Of a stretch of 45,957 bases of DNA, positions 23,912 through 32,105 are shown piece after piece (the first letter of the stretch is position 1; each line of letters begins with the position of its first letter). A model generated the notes under the pieces. That model saw nothing but the letters and a program-made list of their open reading frames with translations, did no database searches and had not been told where the DNA came from. The DNA is from an uncultured beta proteobacterium (GTDB lineage: Bacteria > Pseudomonadota > Gammaproteobacteria > Burkholderiales > Burkholderiaceae_C), in the NCBI GenBank assembly GCA_903920695.1, contig CAIXNB010000217.1, positions 1-45,957 on the forward strand, read 5' to 3'. Both the position numbers and the translations under genes were made by a program.

Positions 23912-24604
23912 ATGCAATGGCTGCAAAGCGTGGATTTCTGGATTGGTCTGTTCCAGATCGTCTGGATCAATATCATCCTGTCGGGTGACAACGCCGTGGT
24001 GATTGCACTGGCCGCACGTTCCCTGCCGCCGCAGCAGCAGACCAAGGCGGTGTTCTGGGGCTCCGGCGCAGCGGTCATACTGCGCATTGCCTTGACCGTG
24101 GTGGCGGCCAAGCTGCTGGAGCTGTCGTATTTGCAGATCGTCGGCGGCTTGCTGCTGCTGTGGATCGGCACGCAGTTGCTCAGCGCGGAAGAAGAGGGCG
24201 AGGGCCACAGCAAGCAGCACGGCAGCCTGATGGCGGCCGTGCGCACCATCCTGATTGCTGACCTGATCATGAGCCTTGACAACGTCATTGCCGTGGCGGC
24301 GGCGGCCAAGGGCAGCATGACCCTGCTGATCCTGGGTCTGGCCATCAGCATTCCACTGGTGATTTTTGGCAGCACACTGATGATCAAGTTGATGGAGCGC
24401 TTCCCCCTCATCGTAACTGTGGGCGCTGGGTTGATTGGCTGGGTCGGCGGTGAAACCATCGTCCATGATGTGGCTTTGCAGAGCGTGCTGGCTGCAAACC
24501 CCTGGCTGCATGAAGCCAGCGCGGTTACGGGCGCTGCATTGGTGCTCGGTTTGGGGCGCTTGTTGCAAAAGCGGCACCAGACTGACCCGCACTCCGCTGC
24601 CTGA
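23912..24604 (+). CDS. TerC-family integral membrane protein
   Basis: This 230-residue protein starts at ATG 23912, seven bases after GGAG; an ATG at 23906 is too close to that site. It has seven or so hydrophobic segments, with acidic motifs NIILSGDNAVVIALAARSL near the N-terminus and LIADLIMSLDNVIAVAAAA in the middle, the conserved metal-binding aspartates of TerC/YjbE proteins. Family members export or handle manganese and support metal loading of secreted proteins. The cytoplasmic loop is acidic (EEEGEGHSKQH). Manganese specificity is inferred. Confidence 0.9.
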   Translation: MQWLQSVDFWIGLFQIVWINIILSGDNAVVIALAARSLPPQQQTKAVFWGSGAAVILRIALTVVAAKLLELSYLQIVGGLLLLWIGTQLLSAEEEGEGHSKQHGSLMAAVRTILIADLIMSLDNVIAVAAAAKGSMTLLILGLAISIPLVIFGSTLMIKLMERFPLIVTVGAGLIGWVGGETIVHDVALQSVLAANPWLHEASAVTGAALVLGLGRLLQKRHQTDPHSAA

Positions 24605-24727
24605 GACTTTCGCAATCCCGGCGCTGAGCGACTTGCGGCGACTCTCGTGAGGCGGCAAGGCTTTTGAATTGCGGACAGCGTGTTCACGCGACAAGACAGT
24701 CAACTTGGCGCTACAGTCCGATACACG

Positions 24728-25525
24728 ATGAAATACACCTTCTGCTCGCAAACCGATCCGGGACGGATTCGCCACAACAACGAAGACTCGGTGGCGGTCG
24801 ACGAAACCAACCGACTCGCGATCTTGGCCGATGGCATGGGCGGCTACAACGCGGGCGAGATCGCCAGCAGCATGGCGACTGCCTTGATCATGTCGGAGCT
24901 CGGCGGCTGGCTGTTGCAGGCCAGTGAACAGTCCCCAATCACAGACCTCGGGCGCGCAATCGAAACCAGTGTTGCCAGCGCCAACCGCGCGATTTTCGAT
25001 GCATCGCGCAGCAACCCCCACTGCGCGGGCATGGGCACGACGCTGGTGCTGGCTGCCTTTCGGGAGCGCCAGCTGCTGCTAGGTCATGTCGGCGATTCCC
25101 GCTGCTATCGTCTGCGCGGCAAGGAATTCGTGCAAATCACGCGCGACCACTCGCTGCTGCAAGAACAGCTTGACGCCGGCTGGCTGACGCCAGCACAGGC
25201 CCTTAGCTCGCCGATCAGGAATCTGATAACGCGGGCCATGGGCGTGGCAGACGAAGTGCTGCTCGAGCTCAATGAACATCAGGTGCTGGCGGGCGATCTC
25301 TATTTGATGTGTTCGGACGGACTTTCTGACATGGTGCAAGATACAGAGATGGCAGACCTATTGCGGCAGCGATCACCATTGCAGAAAATGGCGCACGACC
25401 TGATCAGCAAAGCCAACGAAAATGGCGGGAGGGACAACGTCACGGTCTTGCTGGCACAGGCCAGCGACCAAACCGAAAAACCCCGGTTAATATCGAAATG
25501 GCTTCGAAAATCAGGAATCTCATGA
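24728..25525 (+). CDS. PP2C-family Ser/Thr protein phosphatase
   Basis: This 265-residue protein (ATG 24728) has the order of bacterial PP2C/Stp enzymes: RIRHNNEDSV (metal-binding), LADGMGGYNAGEIAS (DGMGG), GMGTTLVLA, GHVGDSRCYRLR, RDHSLLQEQL, LMCSDGLSDM, and GGRDNVTVLL. It removes phosphate from serine or threonine residues. No kinase lies in the window. It is immediately upstream of an FHA-domain gene and a secretion/pilus ATPase, so phospho-dependent control of that machinery is the likely context. Confidence 0.92.
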   Translation: MKYTFCSQTDPGRIRHNNEDSVAVDETNRLAILADGMGGYNAGEIASSMATALIMSELGGWLLQASEQSPITDLGRAIETSVASANRAIFDASRSNPHCAGMGTTLVLAAFRERQLLLGHVGDSRCYRLRGKEFVQITRDHSLLQEQLDAGWLTPAQALSSPIRNLITRAMGVADEVLLELNEHQVLAGDLYLMCSDGLSDMVQDTEMADLLRQRSPLQKMAHDLISKANENGGRDNVTVLLAQASDQTEKPRLISKWLRKSGIS

Positions 25526-25562
25526 AATCCGTCATGGCAAATTTCAGCAGCAGGAGTTGGTC

Positions 25563-26213
25563 ATGCCGAAAATGATTGTGTCGATCGACGGAGTTGTCAT
25601 CCGGGAAGTCCTGTTGACAAAGGACCGGGCCACGCTGGGTCGGCGACCCTACAACGATATCGTGATTGACAATCTGGCGGTCAGTGGTGAGCACGCCTTA
25701 TTGCAGATGGCCGGCAACCAGGTTTATCTGGAAGACCTCAACAGCACCAACGGCACCTACGTCAATGGCAAAGCCATCAAGAAGCAGTTATTGCAGAACG
25801 GCGATAACATTGAGGTTGGCAAGTACCAGATCAAATTCATTGACGACGCCGAGAAGCAGGGCCCGGACAAGAGCATCTCCGTCAAATCGAGTACACCCGA
25901 GCCGACATCCTCCTTTACATCGCAGGAACCCACCAACTTCTCAACCCTGCCTGGCCAAGCAGCGATCAGGGTCTTATCCGGTGCCGCGGCAGGTCGCGAG
26001 GTGACTCTGACCAAAGTGGTGACCACCATTGGCAAACCCGGCATCGCGATTGCCGCAATCTCGCGTCGCAACAACGGTTTTGTCATTCACCACGTCGAAG
26101 GCACAGACATCCCGGCCCTCAATGGGAACCTGATCGGGGCGGAACCGGTGAGTCTGAAGAATGGCGACCTGATCGGACTGGCCGGAACCCAAATGCAATT
26201 TGTCGAGTCCTGA
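25563..26213 (+). CDS. FHA-domain phosphothreonine-binding protein
   Basis: This 216-residue protein starts at ATG 25563, six bases after AGGAG. The first FHA domain (about 20-95) has LGRRPYNDIVIDNLAVSGEHA and LEDLNSTNGTYVNG, with the binding arginine, serine and asparagine. A Ser/Thr-rich linker follows (VKSSTPEPTSSFTSQEPTN). The C-terminal half (GREVTLTKVVTTIGKPG...PALNGNLIGAEPVSLKNGDLIGLAG) looks like a second, degenerate FHA domain. It lies between a PP2C phosphatase and a GAF-GspE ATPase; it probably links phosphorylation to the ATPase complex. Confidence 0.88.
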   Translation: MPKMIVSIDGVVIREVLLTKDRATLGRRPYNDIVIDNLAVSGEHALLQMAGNQVYLEDLNSTNGTYVNGKAIKKQLLQNGDNIEVGKYQIKFIDDAEKQGPDKSISVKSSTPEPTSSFTSQEPTNFSTLPGQAAIRVLSGAAAGREVTLTKVVTTIGKPGIAIAAISRRNNGFVIHHVEGTDIPALNGNLIGAEPVSLKNGDLIGLAGTQMQFVES

Positions 26214-26265
26214 CCGCGAGTCCGCACGCCCGTCACCGATTGCAGACGCCCAAGGAGTTTTCCTT

Positions 26266-28686
26266 ATGAAGGAAGTGATGAAGTCCCCGCTTGTGAAAGA
26301 CCGGCACGCAAGCGCAACTTTGGATGCACCGGAAACCTCTGCGGCAAAACCAGACATGACATTTGAGGCGCTTTTCTACCGACAACTGCAACAGGTCACG
26401 GCTCGCATTCACGAAACAGAAAACCTTGAGCAAATCATGCTCGAGGCGAGCGAAGACATCTGCAAACTGTTCAACGCCGACCGGTTGACTCTGTATGCCG
26501 TCAATGAAGACCGCAGCGCCATCGTCTCCAAGGTCAAGACCGGTCTGAAGAGCAATCGGGAACTCAAGCTGCCCATCACGCCGCAAAGCATTGCAGGCTA
26601 TGTCGCGTTCAGCAAGCGCTTGATCAATCTGACCGACGTTTACGATGATGCGGCGCTCAAGAAATTCCATCCCGCACTGACCTTCCTGAAGGAAGTCGAC
26701 AAACGCTCGGGTTACCGGACCCGCCAGATGCTGGTGGCACCGATTCTTGAAGGTGACATCCTGCATGGTGTCCTGCAGATCATCAACAACAAGAGCAACC
26801 AGCCTTTCGGTGAACTCGAGGTTGATGGCGTTGCACAACTCTGCAAGACTCTGGCCATCGCCATCCGACAACGCATGCAGAAAGCCGCTGAGCTGGCACG
26901 GCGCAAGGCCACCAAGTATGACGGGCTGGTGGCAAAGGGCTTGATCAGCCCGGACCAGTTGGCGCAATGCCTGGAGGTCGCTCGCCTGGAAGCCAAACCA
27001 GTCGAGCCTTTGCTGCTGGACCGCTACAAAGTTTCGTCGGCATACATCGGCGCCTCGCTGGCAAAATTTTTTGGTGTGCCCTACGAGCCTTTCAACGCCG
27101 GACGCATCCGCTCGGAAATGCTGCACGGTGCCCTCAAGCGCGAATTTGTCGAAGCGCAGGGCTGGCTGCCGCTCGAAGAGTCGCCAGAGGGCTTGGTCAT
27201 CATGTGCACGGACCCGGAAGCGGTGCGCAACTCGCGCGTGGTGCCGCAGGTTTTCCCGCGCATCGGCCGCTTTGCCTACCGCGTCACCACGCAGACCGAA
27301 TTTGCCGAGTCCCTCAAGCAGCTCTTCGGCGCCAGCGCCGAAGGCGGGTCGATCGACGAATTGCTGGCCGACATGGACAGCGGACCGATTGATGACGGCC
27401 ACAATGACGACTCACTGGAGTCGGCGGCGGCCGACAACGAACTTGTCAAGTTCGTCAACAAAGTGATCATCGACGCCTACTACCAAAAGGCATCGGACAT
27501 CCACATCGAACCGATGCCGGGCAAGCTCAAAACCGGCATCCGCTTTCGCATTGACGGCACCCTGATGCCTTACGTCGAAGTCCCGGCGCATTTCCGCCAG
27601 GCCATGGTGACACGCCTGAAGATCATGTGCGACCTTGACATCTCCGAGCGGCGCAAGCCGCAGGACGGCAAGATCAAGTTCAAGAAATACGGACCGCTCG
27701 ACATCGAACTGCGGGTGGCCACCATTCCCTCGGCTGGCGGCGTCGAGGACGTCGTGATGCGCATCCTGGCCGCTGGCGAACCGATCCCGCTGGACAAGCT
27801 CGGCCTGACCCCGCACAACCGCGAGCGCGTGGTGCGCACCATCGAGCGGCCCTACGGCCTGTTCTATGTCTGCGGCCCGACCGGCTCTGGCAAGACCACC
27901 ACGCTGCACTCAATCCTGAAACACCTGAACACGCCCGACACCAAAATCTGGACCGCCGAAGACCCGGTTGAGATCACGCAAAAAGGCCTGCGCCAAGTGC
28001 AGATCAACCGCAAGGCCGGCATCGACTTCGCCCTGGTCATGCGCGCCTTTTTGCGCGCCGACCCCGACATCATCATGGTCGGCGAATCGCGCGACAAAGA
28101 GACCGTGGCCATGGGCATTGAGGCCTCGCTCACCGGCCACCTGGTGTTTTCGACTCTGCACACCAACTCGGCGCCCGAGTCCATCACGCGCTTGCTCGAC
28201 ATGGGCATGGACCCGTTCAACTTCGCCGATGCGCTGCTGGGCATACTGGCGCAGCGCCTGGCCAAAAAACTATGCGACTGCAAGGAGTCCTATGTGCCCG
28301 ACGCGCAGGAGCTCAGCTTGTTTGCTGCCGAATACGCCGACGAACTACGGCACTCCAGCGCCTGGGTGGCCGACTACGAAGGCGAAACCAAAAAGCTGAT
28401 CGACGGCTGGCGCAAGGCTTATGGCCACGACGGCCAGATCCACTTTTACCGCCACGTTGGCTGCGACAAGTGCAACCTGACCGGCTACAAGGGCCGCATC
28501 GGTCTGCACGAACTGCTGATTGCCACCGACGACATCAAAAAGCTGATCCAGGAACGCGCCCGCGTCGCCCAGATCTTTGCCGCAGCGGTGGAAGGCGGCA
28601 TGCGCACCCTGAAGATGGACGGCCTGGAAAAAATCATGATGGGCCTGACCGACATCAAGATGGTTCGGTCAGTGTGTATCAAGTAA
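26266..28686 (+). CDS. GspE/PilB-family secretion ATPase with N-terminal GAF domain
   Basis: This 806-residue protein starts at ATG 26266 after AAGGAG. Residues about 40-200 form a GAF domain (LEQIMLEASEDICKLFNADRLTLYAVNED...VLQIINNK). A T2SSE_N-like segment follows (LVAKGLISPDQLAQCLEVARLEA), then the ATPase: SDIHIEP, GPTGSGKTTTLHSIL (Walker A about 530), MVGESRDKETVAMGIEASLTGHLVFSTLHTN (Walker B and His boxes). The cysteine cluster is reduced (CDCKES, CDKCNLTGYKGR). Such hexameric ATPases drive type IV pilus or type II secretion assembly. The GAF domain suggests control by a small ligand. The pilin gene follows. Confidence 0.92.
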   Translation: MKEVMKSPLVKDRHASATLDAPETSAAKPDMTFEALFYRQLQQVTARIHETENLEQIMLEASEDICKLFNADRLTLYAVNEDRSAIVSKVKTGLKSNRELKLPITPQSIAGYVAFSKRLINLTDVYDDAALKKFHPALTFLKEVDKRSGYRTRQMLVAPILEGDILHGVLQIINNKSNQPFGELEVDGVAQLCKTLAIAIRQRMQKAAELARRKATKYDGLVAKGLISPDQLAQCLEVARLEAKPVEPLLLDRYKVSSAYIGASLAKFFGVPYEPFNAGRIRSEMLHGALKREFVEAQGWLPLEESPEGLVIMCTDPEAVRNSRVVPQVFPRIGRFAYRVTTQTEFAESLKQLFGASAEGGSIDELLADMDSGPIDDGHNDDSLESAAADNELVKFVNKVIIDAYYQKASDIHIEPMPGKLKTGIRFRIDGTLMPYVEVPAHFRQAMVTRLKIMCDLDISERRKPQDGKIKFKKYGPLDIELRVATIPSAGGVEDVVMRILAAGEPIPLDKLGLTPHNRERVVRTIERPYGLFYVCGPTGSGKTTTLHSILKHLNTPDTKIWTAEDPVEITQKGLRQVQINRKAGIDFALVMRAFLRADPDIIMVGESRDKETVAMGIEASLTGHLVFSTLHTNSAPESITRLLDMGMDPFNFADALLGILAQRLAKKLCDCKESYVPDAQELSLFAAEYADELRHSSAWVADYEGETKKLIDGWRKAYGHDGQIHFYRHVGCDKCNLTGYKGRIGLHELLIATDDIKKLIQERARVAQIFAAAVEGGMRTLKMDGLEKIMMGLTDIKMVRSVCIK

Positions 28687-28807
28687 TCGGGCCGTACAAC
28701 GACAATAATGTCACTTGGACTTTGACAAATGACAAAACGCCAGTTGCCGCATTGCTGAATTTGTCATATTTTTGCGAATAATGGATCAATTCCGGGGATA
28801 AATAGCC

Positions 28808-28823
28808 TGGCACGGAAGCTGCT
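28808..28823 (+). promoter_or_regulatory. Sigma-54 (RpoN) promoter of the pilin gene
   Basis: TGGCACGGAAGCTGCT fits TGGCACG-N4-TTGCW with one mismatch and correct spacing between the GG and GC dinucleotides. It lies about 60 bp upstream of the pilin start. PilR-dependent sigma-54 promoters drive many type IV pilin genes. Confidence 0.7.
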
Positions 28824-28880
28824 ATACCAAGTTACAGCAATCTGCTTATGCTGGTTTTTTCACTACCCTAGGAGTTATTC

Positions 28881-29306
28881 ATGAAACGTTCTATGCAAAA
28901 AGTACAAAAGGGTTTCACCCTGATCGAGTTGATGATCGTCGTTGCGATTATTGGTATTTTGGCTGCAGTAGCACTGCCGGCTTATCAGGATTACACAAAG
29001 AAGGCCAAGTTCGCCGAAGTGATTAGCACAGCTGCCTCTTATCAAACAGCCGTTTCACTCTGCGCGCAAACACTGGGCACAGTTACGGGTTGCGATCTCG
29101 GAACCAATGGCATACCGGCAACGACGTCCTCGACCCACGTGGGTTCCGTTGGAGTCACTAACGGCACAATCACTGTCACGCCAACTGCAACCACCTCGGC
29201 CACGGCCACTTTGATACTTATACCTACTCTGGGTGGAACAACCCTGACGTGGGCCAAGACTGGTAGCGGATGCTTGACATCATCGCCTATCCTCTGCACG
29301 CTTTAA
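28881..29306 (+). CDS. pilA: Type IV pilin (PilA/PilE-like)
   Basis: This 141-residue prepilin has a short basic leader [11 protein letters not shown], cleaved before [36 protein letters not shown], the conserved hydrophobic helix with methylated F1 and E5. The globular part carries two cysteine pairs (SLCAQ...GCDLG and [13 protein letters not shown]) that could form disulfide loops, and a Thr-rich repeat-like region. It is probably a major or minor pilin of the system served by the upstream ATPase. A terminator follows at 29395-29418. The start at ATG 28881 follows AGGAG. Confidence 0.92.
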   Translation: MKRSMQKVQKGFTLIELMIVVAIIGILAAVALPAYQDYTKKAKFAEVISTAASYQTAVSLCAQTLGTVTGCDLGTNGIPATTSSTHVGSVGVTNGTITVTPTATTSATATLILIPTLGGTTLTWAKTGSGCLTSSPILCTL

Positions 29307-29356
29307 CCACTGACGTTAGCTCACAGAGTTAATTTGCGACCGGGAAGCTAAAAAGG

Positions 29357-29383
29357 GGTAATTGGGGTCAGACTCCAATTACC
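29357..29383. repeat. Near-perfect 27-bp palindrome downstream of the pilin gene
   Basis: GGTAATTGGGGTC (29357-29369), A, GACTCCAATTACC (29371-29383), with one mismatch. The arrangement resembles REP hairpins linked to RAYT transposases, although no transposase is present. Confidence 0.55.
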
Positions 29384-29394
29384 GGTTCAAAAGG

Positions 29395-29418
29395 AGCCCG
29401 CGAAAGCGGGCTTTTTTT
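29395..29418 (+). terminator. Rho-independent terminator of the pilin gene
   Basis: AGCCCGC (29395-29401), GAAA loop, GCGGGCT (29406-29412), followed by a run of seven T residues. Confidence 0.9.
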
Positions 29419-29462
29419 CGACTTGCGCAAAGGATGCAACTCACCCCCTCCATCGCGGCGAA

Positions 29463-29660
29463 CTATTCTGCCCATAAGGTCTGCACGGGCAAGGCAAACA
29501 GACGCGGCCCAAAACGCATACTGGCTTCGCCGTCGTAGAGCACCACGCCGCAGGCAAAACGTTCACCGGCAATCTCCTGAAGCTTGCGCAGACCACGAAA
29601 ATCCTCGCTGCGCACTGTGCCAGACGCCTTGACCTCAACACCGGCCCGCAGCGAGCCGCG
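29463..29660 (-). pseudogene. C-terminal remnant of a DUF4143 AAA ATPase
   Basis: Reading from 29660 to the TAG at 29463-29465 gives about 65 residues with no start: RGSLRAGVEVKASGTVRSED, FRGLRKLQEIAGERFACGVV, LYDGEASMRFGPRLFALPVQ, TLWAE. The pattern (I/V)EVKAS...DFRGLRKL...F..GVVLYDG is that of the C-terminal region of DUF4143 proteins, ATPases often linked to TA-like or defence loci. An in-frame TAG at 29661-29663 closes the 5' side, so only the tail survives. Found by reading the minus strand of the 459-bp gap between pilA and pepP. Confidence 0.6.
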
Positions 29661-29764
29661 CTAAATCCGCGATGCAGGCCCCGGCTGATTGCAAGCTCAA
29701 TACCCGGCTGATTGAAACAATTTTGTCCGCTAATCGAACTATATTGGCGGACTAAAGATGGCGT

Positions 29765-31159
29765 TCACACCCGCATCACCGCCTCAATCTCGTCCACCCT
29801 CACCGGCACCCCACGGCTGATCAGTTCGCAGCCGGCATCGGTCACGATGGCGTCGTCCTCGATGCGAATGCCGATGTTGTGGAACTGCTCGGGCACAGCT
29901 TCGGCCGGACGCACGTAGATGCCGGGCTCGATGGTCAGCACCATGCCGCTTTGCAGAATGCGCGCCGGGCGGTCCTTGATGAGCTCGCCGCTGAGCGGGT
30001 CCTTGCGTTCGCTGACGGTGCCGACCTCGGACGGCTCGATGTAGCTGCCGCAGTCGTGCACGTCCATGCCCAACCAGTGGCCGGTGCGGTGCATGTAGAA
30101 CTGGAAGTAGGCGCGTTTTTCAATCACATCTTGCAGGCTGCCAACCTTGTTTTTGTCGAGCAGACCGAGGTCCAGCATGCCCTGCGCCAGCACCTTGACG
30201 GTGGCCTCGTGCGGATCGGTGAATCGGGCGCCGGCCCGGGTGGCGGCAATCGCCGCCTCCTGCGAGGCCAGCACCAGCTCGTACAGGGCGCGCTGCGGTG
30301 CGCTGAACTTTCCGTTGGCCGGAAAGGTGCGCGTGATGTCGCTGGCGTAGCCATCGAGCTCGCACCCGGCGTCGATCAGCACCAGGTCACCGCTGCGGAT
30401 TTCGCCCACATCAGCCCGGTAATGCAGCACGCAGGCATTGGCGCCGCCGGCCACGATGGAGCCATAGGCCGGGTATTGGGAACCGTGGCGACGGAACTCG
30501 TGCAGCAGTTCGGCGTCCAGGTGGTATTCACGCACCGGCTGGCCGTCGCGCAGCATGCGTGCGCTCATCTGCATGGCGCGAATATGGGCACCAGCGCTGA
30601 TCTGCGCGGCGCGGCGCATGATGCTCTGCTCGTGCGCGTCCTTGGTCAGGCGCATCTCGTCCAGCAAGCCGCACAGGTCGCGCTGCTGCTCGGGGCACAG
30701 CGCGCCAAAGCGCACGCGTGCCCGCAGACTGCCGAGCCAGCCGTCGATGCGCGTCTCCAGCGCCTTGTGCGTGGCAAACGGGTACCAGACGGCGTCGCGG
30801 CCGTCGAACAACGCCGGCATTTGCGCGTCGAGTTCGGCCACCGGGTACGCTGCATCCAGCGCCAGTTGCGCCGGTGCTGCGAGCGGGCCAAGACGAAAGC
30901 CGTCCCAGATTTCGCGCTCCAGGTCTTTGGGCTGACAGAACAGCGTGCTCTTGCCGTCGCCCGTTAGCACGAGCCAGGCATTCGGCTCGCTAAAGCCGGT
31001 CAGGTAGTAAAAGTAACTGTCGGGTCGATACAGAAAATCCGAGTCGCGGTTGCGCTGCTGCTCGGGTGCGGTCGGAATGATGGCGACGCCCTTGGGACCA
31101 AGCTGTGCCGCCATTTGGGCGCGGCGCTGGGCGTAGATGGCGGTGGCGGATGAGTTCAT
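29765..31159 (-). CDS. pepP: Xaa-Pro aminopeptidase PepP
   Basis: This 464-residue protein has the N-terminal AMP_N domain (SDFLYRPDSYFYYLTGF) and an M24 catalytic domain with the metal ligands: VLIDAGCELDGYASDITRTF (two aspartates), HRTGHWLGMDVHD (His), TIEPGIYV (Glu) and IGIRIEDDAIVT (Glu). It removes N-terminal residues preceding proline in the cytoplasm. The start overlaps the murU stop (ATGA), so the two genes are translationally coupled despite different functions. Confidence 0.95.
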   Translation of the reverse strand: MNSSATAIYAQRRAQMAAQLGPKGVAIIPTAPEQQRNRDSDFLYRPDSYFYYLTGFSEPNAWLVLTGDGKSTLFCQPKDLEREIWDGFRLGPLAAPAQLALDAAYPVAELDAQMPALFDGRDAVWYPFATHKALETRIDGWLGSLRARVRFGALCPEQQRDLCGLLDEMRLTKDAHEQSIMRRAAQISAGAHIRAMQMSARMLRDGQPVREYHLDAELLHEFRRHGSQYPAYGSIVAGGANACVLHYRADVGEIRSGDLVLIDAGCELDGYASDITRTFPANGKFSAPQRALYELVLASQEAAIAATRAGARFTDPHEATVKVLAQGMLDLGLLDKNKVGSLQDVIEKRAYFQFYMHRTGHWLGMDVHDCGSYIEPSEVGTVSERKDPLSGELIKDRPARILQSGMVLTIEPGIYVRPAEAVPEQFHNIGIRIEDDAIVTDAGCELISRGVPVRVDEIEAVMRV

Positions 31160-31959
31160 GCGGCGTCCATAGGGGTCAGGTTATTGAGTTGCGCCAAGCG
31201 CTCCGGCGTGCCGACATCGGTCCAGGCGCCAGCGTACAGTTCGGCCGATACGAGGCCATTGTCCATGGCCTTGCGCATCAGCGGCGCCAGTGGGGCTTTG
31301 ATGCCCCGCGGATTACCGGCTGCGATGTCGCAGCACCAGGGGGCCTCGAACAAAGCCTTGCGGTACAGGCCGATGGTGGAATAGGTGTAGCGCGGCTGCG
31401 CATCGTCGGCCGGCAGGTTCAGCGCCAGGCTGATACCAGCAGCAGACGCCACCGACAAGCCGAAATCACCGCGCGGGACGTGCGCCGGATTGGGCACCAA
31501 CCAGATATGGGCCAGCTTGTCACTGGCAGCAAAGCGCGCCACCGCAGACGCACTGAAGACAAAGTCCGGCACAAACACATCGCCGGCCAGCACCCAAAAA
31601 ATATCACCGTACTCGCCCGACGCGTCGGGCGGGCACAGCAGCGGCAAGGCTCTGGCGATACCACCGGCAGTTTCCAGCGCAGCGCCAAAATCGCGCCCCT
31701 CGTGCGAATAGCCAATCGGCAAACGCGTCTGCGTTTCTGCTGGCGCAAAGACGATGCCAAAAGCCGCTTCGATCTGCTCACCGAGCCAGGCCGTGTTGAT
31801 CACAGCGCGGCTCACACCGCCCTGCGCCAGCGCTTGCAGCAGCCACTGCAGCAATGGCTGCCCGCGCACCTGCAGCAGCGGTTTCGGTGTGGCATCGGTC
31901 AGCGGACGCATGCGCTCACCGCGGCCGGCGGCCATCAGCATGGCGGGGACTTTGAGCAT
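31156..31959 (-). CDS. murU: MurU-like N-acetylmuramate 1-phosphate uridylyltransferase
   Basis: This is about 267 residues from ATG 31959 (MLKVPAMLMAAGRG); longer in-frame sequence upstream is REP DNA and is rejected. The nucleotidyltransferase signature is MLMAAGRGERMRPLTDATPKPLL, followed by VINTAWLGEQIEAAFG, GGIARALPLL, and FWVLAGDVFVPDF (metal-binding D). This pattern is that of MurU, which makes UDP-MurNAc in the peptidoglycan recycling route with AmgK; a sugar-phosphate nucleotidyltransferase of another specificity is possible. Its kinase partner AmgK is not within this window. Confidence 0.8.
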   Translation of the reverse strand: MLKVPAMLMAAGRGERMRPLTDATPKPLLQVRGQPLLQWLLQALAQGGVSRAVINTAWLGEQIEAAFGIVFAPAETQTRLPIGYSHEGRDFGAALETAGGIARALPLLCPPDASGEYGDIFWVLAGDVFVPDFVFSASAVARFAASDKLAHIWLVPNPAHVPRGDFGLSVASAAGISLALNLPADDAQPRYTYSTIGLYRKALFEAPWCCDIAAGNPRGIKAPLAPLMRKAMDNGLVSAELYAGAWTDVGTPERLAQLNNLTPMDAA

Positions 31960-31981
31960 GGGGAGTCGAAGCGTCAGGGAG

Positions 31982-32054
31982 TTGTCATTGCGGGCCCGAC
32001 CCGCAATCCATGCTGCGCGTAGCAATGGATGCCGGATCAAGTCCAGCATGACAA
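31982..32054. repeat. Composite REP-like element upstream of murU
   Basis: About 73 bp bounded by inverted termini TTGTCAT (31982-31988) and ATGACAA (32048-32054), with an inner palindrome ATTGCGGG...CCCGCAAT and a second part GGATGCCGGATCAAGTCCAG. It is a common type of proteobacterial intergenic palindrome. Confidence 0.7.
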
Positions 32055-32105
32055 GCGGGTGATTGGAAGGCCGCGCTTTGCTCGCAATGATGAGGGTTCA
32101 TGGTG

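Noticed and set aside
23792-23912. Possible yybP-ykoY manganese riboswitch before the TerC gene
   Set aside because: The conserved loops of the riboswitch core are not visible; only two simple hairpins are. A covariance model search would settle this.
29441-29641. Minus-strand 66-codon frame rich in Cys and Arg
   Set aside because: A different frame of the same strand gives the DUF4143 tail, which is the meaningful reading.
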